64,000 nt of DNA from Cedecea sp000277545 (GTDB lineage: Bacteria; Pseudomonadota; Gammaproteobacteria; Enterobacterales; Enterobacteriaceae). Numbering within the stretch: the first letter of the stretch is position 1; each line of letters starts with the position of its first letter. Below are positions 62,744-64,000 of the stretch, piece after piece. A program made the translations under genes and the position numbers. Where the stretch lies: the NCBI GenBank assembly GCA_050847315.1, contig CP193791.1; one strand, given 5' to 3'. The notes beneath the pieces are model-generated. The model made no database searches and had not been told where the DNA came from. It saw only the letters and a program-made list of their open reading frames with translations.

Positions 62744-63811
62744 TTAAGCCTGGTGGTATTGCGCGGACAGGCGATGCACGGCTTCCACAAAGACGCCGGC
62801 ATGCTCTGGTGGAACGTCCTGGTGAATGCCGTGCCCAAGGTTAAAGACGTGTCCTTCCCCCTGCCCGAAACCAGCCAGAATGGTGGCAACTTCTTCTTCG
62901 ATACGTGCCGGCTGAGCGTACAGCATGGAAGGGTCCATGTTGCCCTGCAGCGCGACTTTATGGCCTACGCGACGACGTGCATCTGCAATGTCCGTTGTCC
63001 AGTCGAGGCCCAGTGCGTCGCAGCCGGTTTCCGCCATCGCTTCAAGCCACTGCCCGCCGCCTTTGGTGAACAGCGTCACCGGTACACGGCGGCCATCGTT
63101 TTCACGCAGAAGGCCATCGACAATTTTGTGCATGTAGTAGAGCGAGAATTCTTTGTAATCGCGCCCGCTCAGCACGCCACCCCAGGTGTCAAAGATCATT
63201 ACCGACTGCGCGCCCGCGCGGATTTGCGCGTTCAGATACAGCGTCACGCTCTGCGCCAGCTTATCCAGCAGCAGGTGAAGCGCTTTCGGGTCGGCAAACA
63301 TCATTTTCTTAATCACGGTGAAGGCTTTGCTGCTGCCGCCTTCCACCATATAAGTGGCCAGCGTCCACGGGCTGCCGGAGAAGCCAATCAGCGGCACTTC
63401 ACCCTTCAGTTCACGGCGAATAGTGCGCACCGCGTTCATCACGTATGCCAGCTCGCCTTCCGGATCGGGAATCGGCAGCTTTTGAACGTCGGCCAGGCTT
63501 TGAATCGGGGAGCTAAAGCGCGGGCCTTCCCCGGCTTCAAAGTACAGCCCAAGCCCCATCGCATCCGGGATGGTCAGAATGTCCGAAAAGAGGATCGCCG
63601 CATCCAGCGCGTAACGGCGCAATGGTTGCAGAGTGACTTCGCAGGCCAGCTCAGCGTTTTTGCACAGCGACATAAAGTCACCCGCCTGAGCGCGCGTCGC
63701 CTTATATTCCGGTAGATAACGCCCTGCCTGGCGCATCATCCACACAGGGGTGACATCTACCGGCAAGCGCTGCAGGGCGCGCAGGTAACGATCGTTCTTC
63801 AGTTCAGTCAT
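62744..63811 (-). CDS. hemE: Uroporphyrinogen decarboxylase
   Basis: Decarboxylates uroporphyrinogen III to coproporphyrinogen III in haem synthesis. 354 residues from the ATG at 63811 (MTELKNDRYLRAL), preceded by AAAGGAAAGG; an upstream in-frame start at 63850 adds 13 unconserved residues and would reach nudC. PVWMMRQAGRYLPEY is the diagnostic N-terminal motif; GFSGSPWTLATYM and FDTWGG are conserved. In a nudC-hemE-nfi-type cluster. Confidence 0.97.
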   Translation of the reverse strand: MTELKNDRYLRALQRLPVDVTPVWMMRQAGRYLPEYKATRAQAGDFMSLCKNAELACEVTLQPLRRYALDAAILFSDILTIPDAMGLGLYFEAGEGPRFSSPIQSLADVQKLPIPDPEGELAYVMNAVRTIRRELKGEVPLIGFSGSPWTLATYMVEGGSSKAFTVIKKMMFADPKALHLLLDKLAQSVTLYLNAQIRAGAQSVMIFDTWGGVLSGRDYKEFSLYYMHKIVDGLLRENDGRRVPVTLFTKGGGQWLEAMAETGCDALGLDWTTDIADARRRVGHKVALQGNMDPSMLYAQPARIEEEVATILAGFGQGEGHVFNLGHGIHQDVPPEHAGVFVEAVHRLSAQYHQA

Positions 63812-63846
63812 GTTTACCTTTCCTTTAGCTGTATCGCCGCAGTCTA

Positions 63847-64000
63847 TCATTCATAGTCCGCGCGACACAGGGCGACGGTATCTTCAATTAAGCGGCGCGC
63901 CACGGTGCCCGGCGGCGGTAACAGCGGCAGTTGGTCATAGCGATACCAGCCCGCATCCAGCAGCTCCTTCGGGTCAATCTTGATTTCACCGCTGTGATAA
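63847..64000 (-). CDS. nudC: NADH pyrophosphatase NudC, C-terminal end only
   Basis: Last 50 residues of a frame that continues beyond the window. Translation YHSGEIKIDPKELLDAGWYR..LLPPPGTVARRLIEDTV..CRADYE matches the C-terminus of NudC (E. coli ends RLIEDTVAMCRAEYE). The Nudix box itself lies outside. Known role: NAD(H) hydrolysis and removal of the NAD cap from RNA. Confidence 0.88.
   Translation of the reverse strand, partial: YHSGEIKIDPKELLDAGWYRYDQLPLLPPPGTVARRLIEDTVALCRADYE

Overview
The window is a piece of an enterobacterial chromosome (order Enterobacterales, family Enterobacteriaceae). Nearly every protein reads as a close orthologue of an Escherichia coli K-12 gene, and the gene order follows the E. 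coli 91-92 minute region: uvrA, yjbR, aphA, tyrB, alr, dnaB, qor, dusA, zur, yjbJ, dinF, lexA, dgkA, plsB, ubiA, ubiC, malM, lamB, malK, malEFG, psiE, yjbHGFE, pgi, lysC, a PanS-like transporter, yjbD, rluF, yjbB, metH, iclR, aceK, aceA, aceB, metA, a complete rRNA operon, purH, purD, yjaH, hupA, yjaG, nfi, hemE and nudC. It is not E. coli itself: protein identity is clearly below 100 percent, and several genes I recall from K-12 are absent at the matching places (pspG, pepE, arpA, zraPSR), while others are added (a TraF-like outer-membrane protein and a cupin between dusA and zur, a ccdAB toxin-antitoxin pair between rluF and yjbB). I cannot fix the genus from the sequence alone.

Layout. 1-9.9 kb: DNA repair, replication and amino-acid genes (uvrA 3' part, yjbR, aphA, tyrB, alr, dnaB), then qor and dusA. 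10-12 kb: two accessory genes. 12-19.7 kb: zur, yjbJ, the SOS operon lexA-dinF with two SOS boxes, the divergent lipid genes dgkA and plsB, and the ubiquinone pair ubiC-ubiA. 19.8-27.6 kb: the maltose/maltodextrin regulon, divergent malK-lamB-malM and malE-malF-malG around a control region with MalT boxes and CRP-like sites. 27.7-32 kb: psiE and the yjbEFGH exopolysaccharide operon. 32.3-38.1 kb: pgi, lysC behind a lysine riboswitch, a BASS-family transporter, yjbD and rluF. 38.2-44.3 kb: ccdAB, yjbB and metH. 44.5-51.3 kb: iclR facing the glyoxylate operon aceBAK, then metA with MetJ boxes. 51.4-57.0 kb: an rRNA operon on the minus strand (16S, tRNA-Glu, 23S, 5S, two terminators, P1 and P2 promoters). 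57.1-64 kb: purHD under a PurR box, then yjaH, hupA, yjaG, nfi, hemE and the 3' end of nudC.

Most of the window is housekeeping. The less ordinary signals are non-coding. A dispersed palindromic element built on a CCCTCACCCC...CCTCTCCC arm sits between malE and malF and again between aceA and aceK, the two intercistronic places where E. coli carries REP elements. A 21-bp near-perfect stem occurs in the purH leader. A 16-bp perfect palindrome lies in the malK-malE control region. A UUCG-loop terminator lies inside the yjbE-yjbF junction. The iclR and aceK stop codons overlap in a single CTAG. The ccdB product lacks the C-terminal Trp used by the F-plasmid toxin. No CRISPR array, insertion sequence or prophage was seen.
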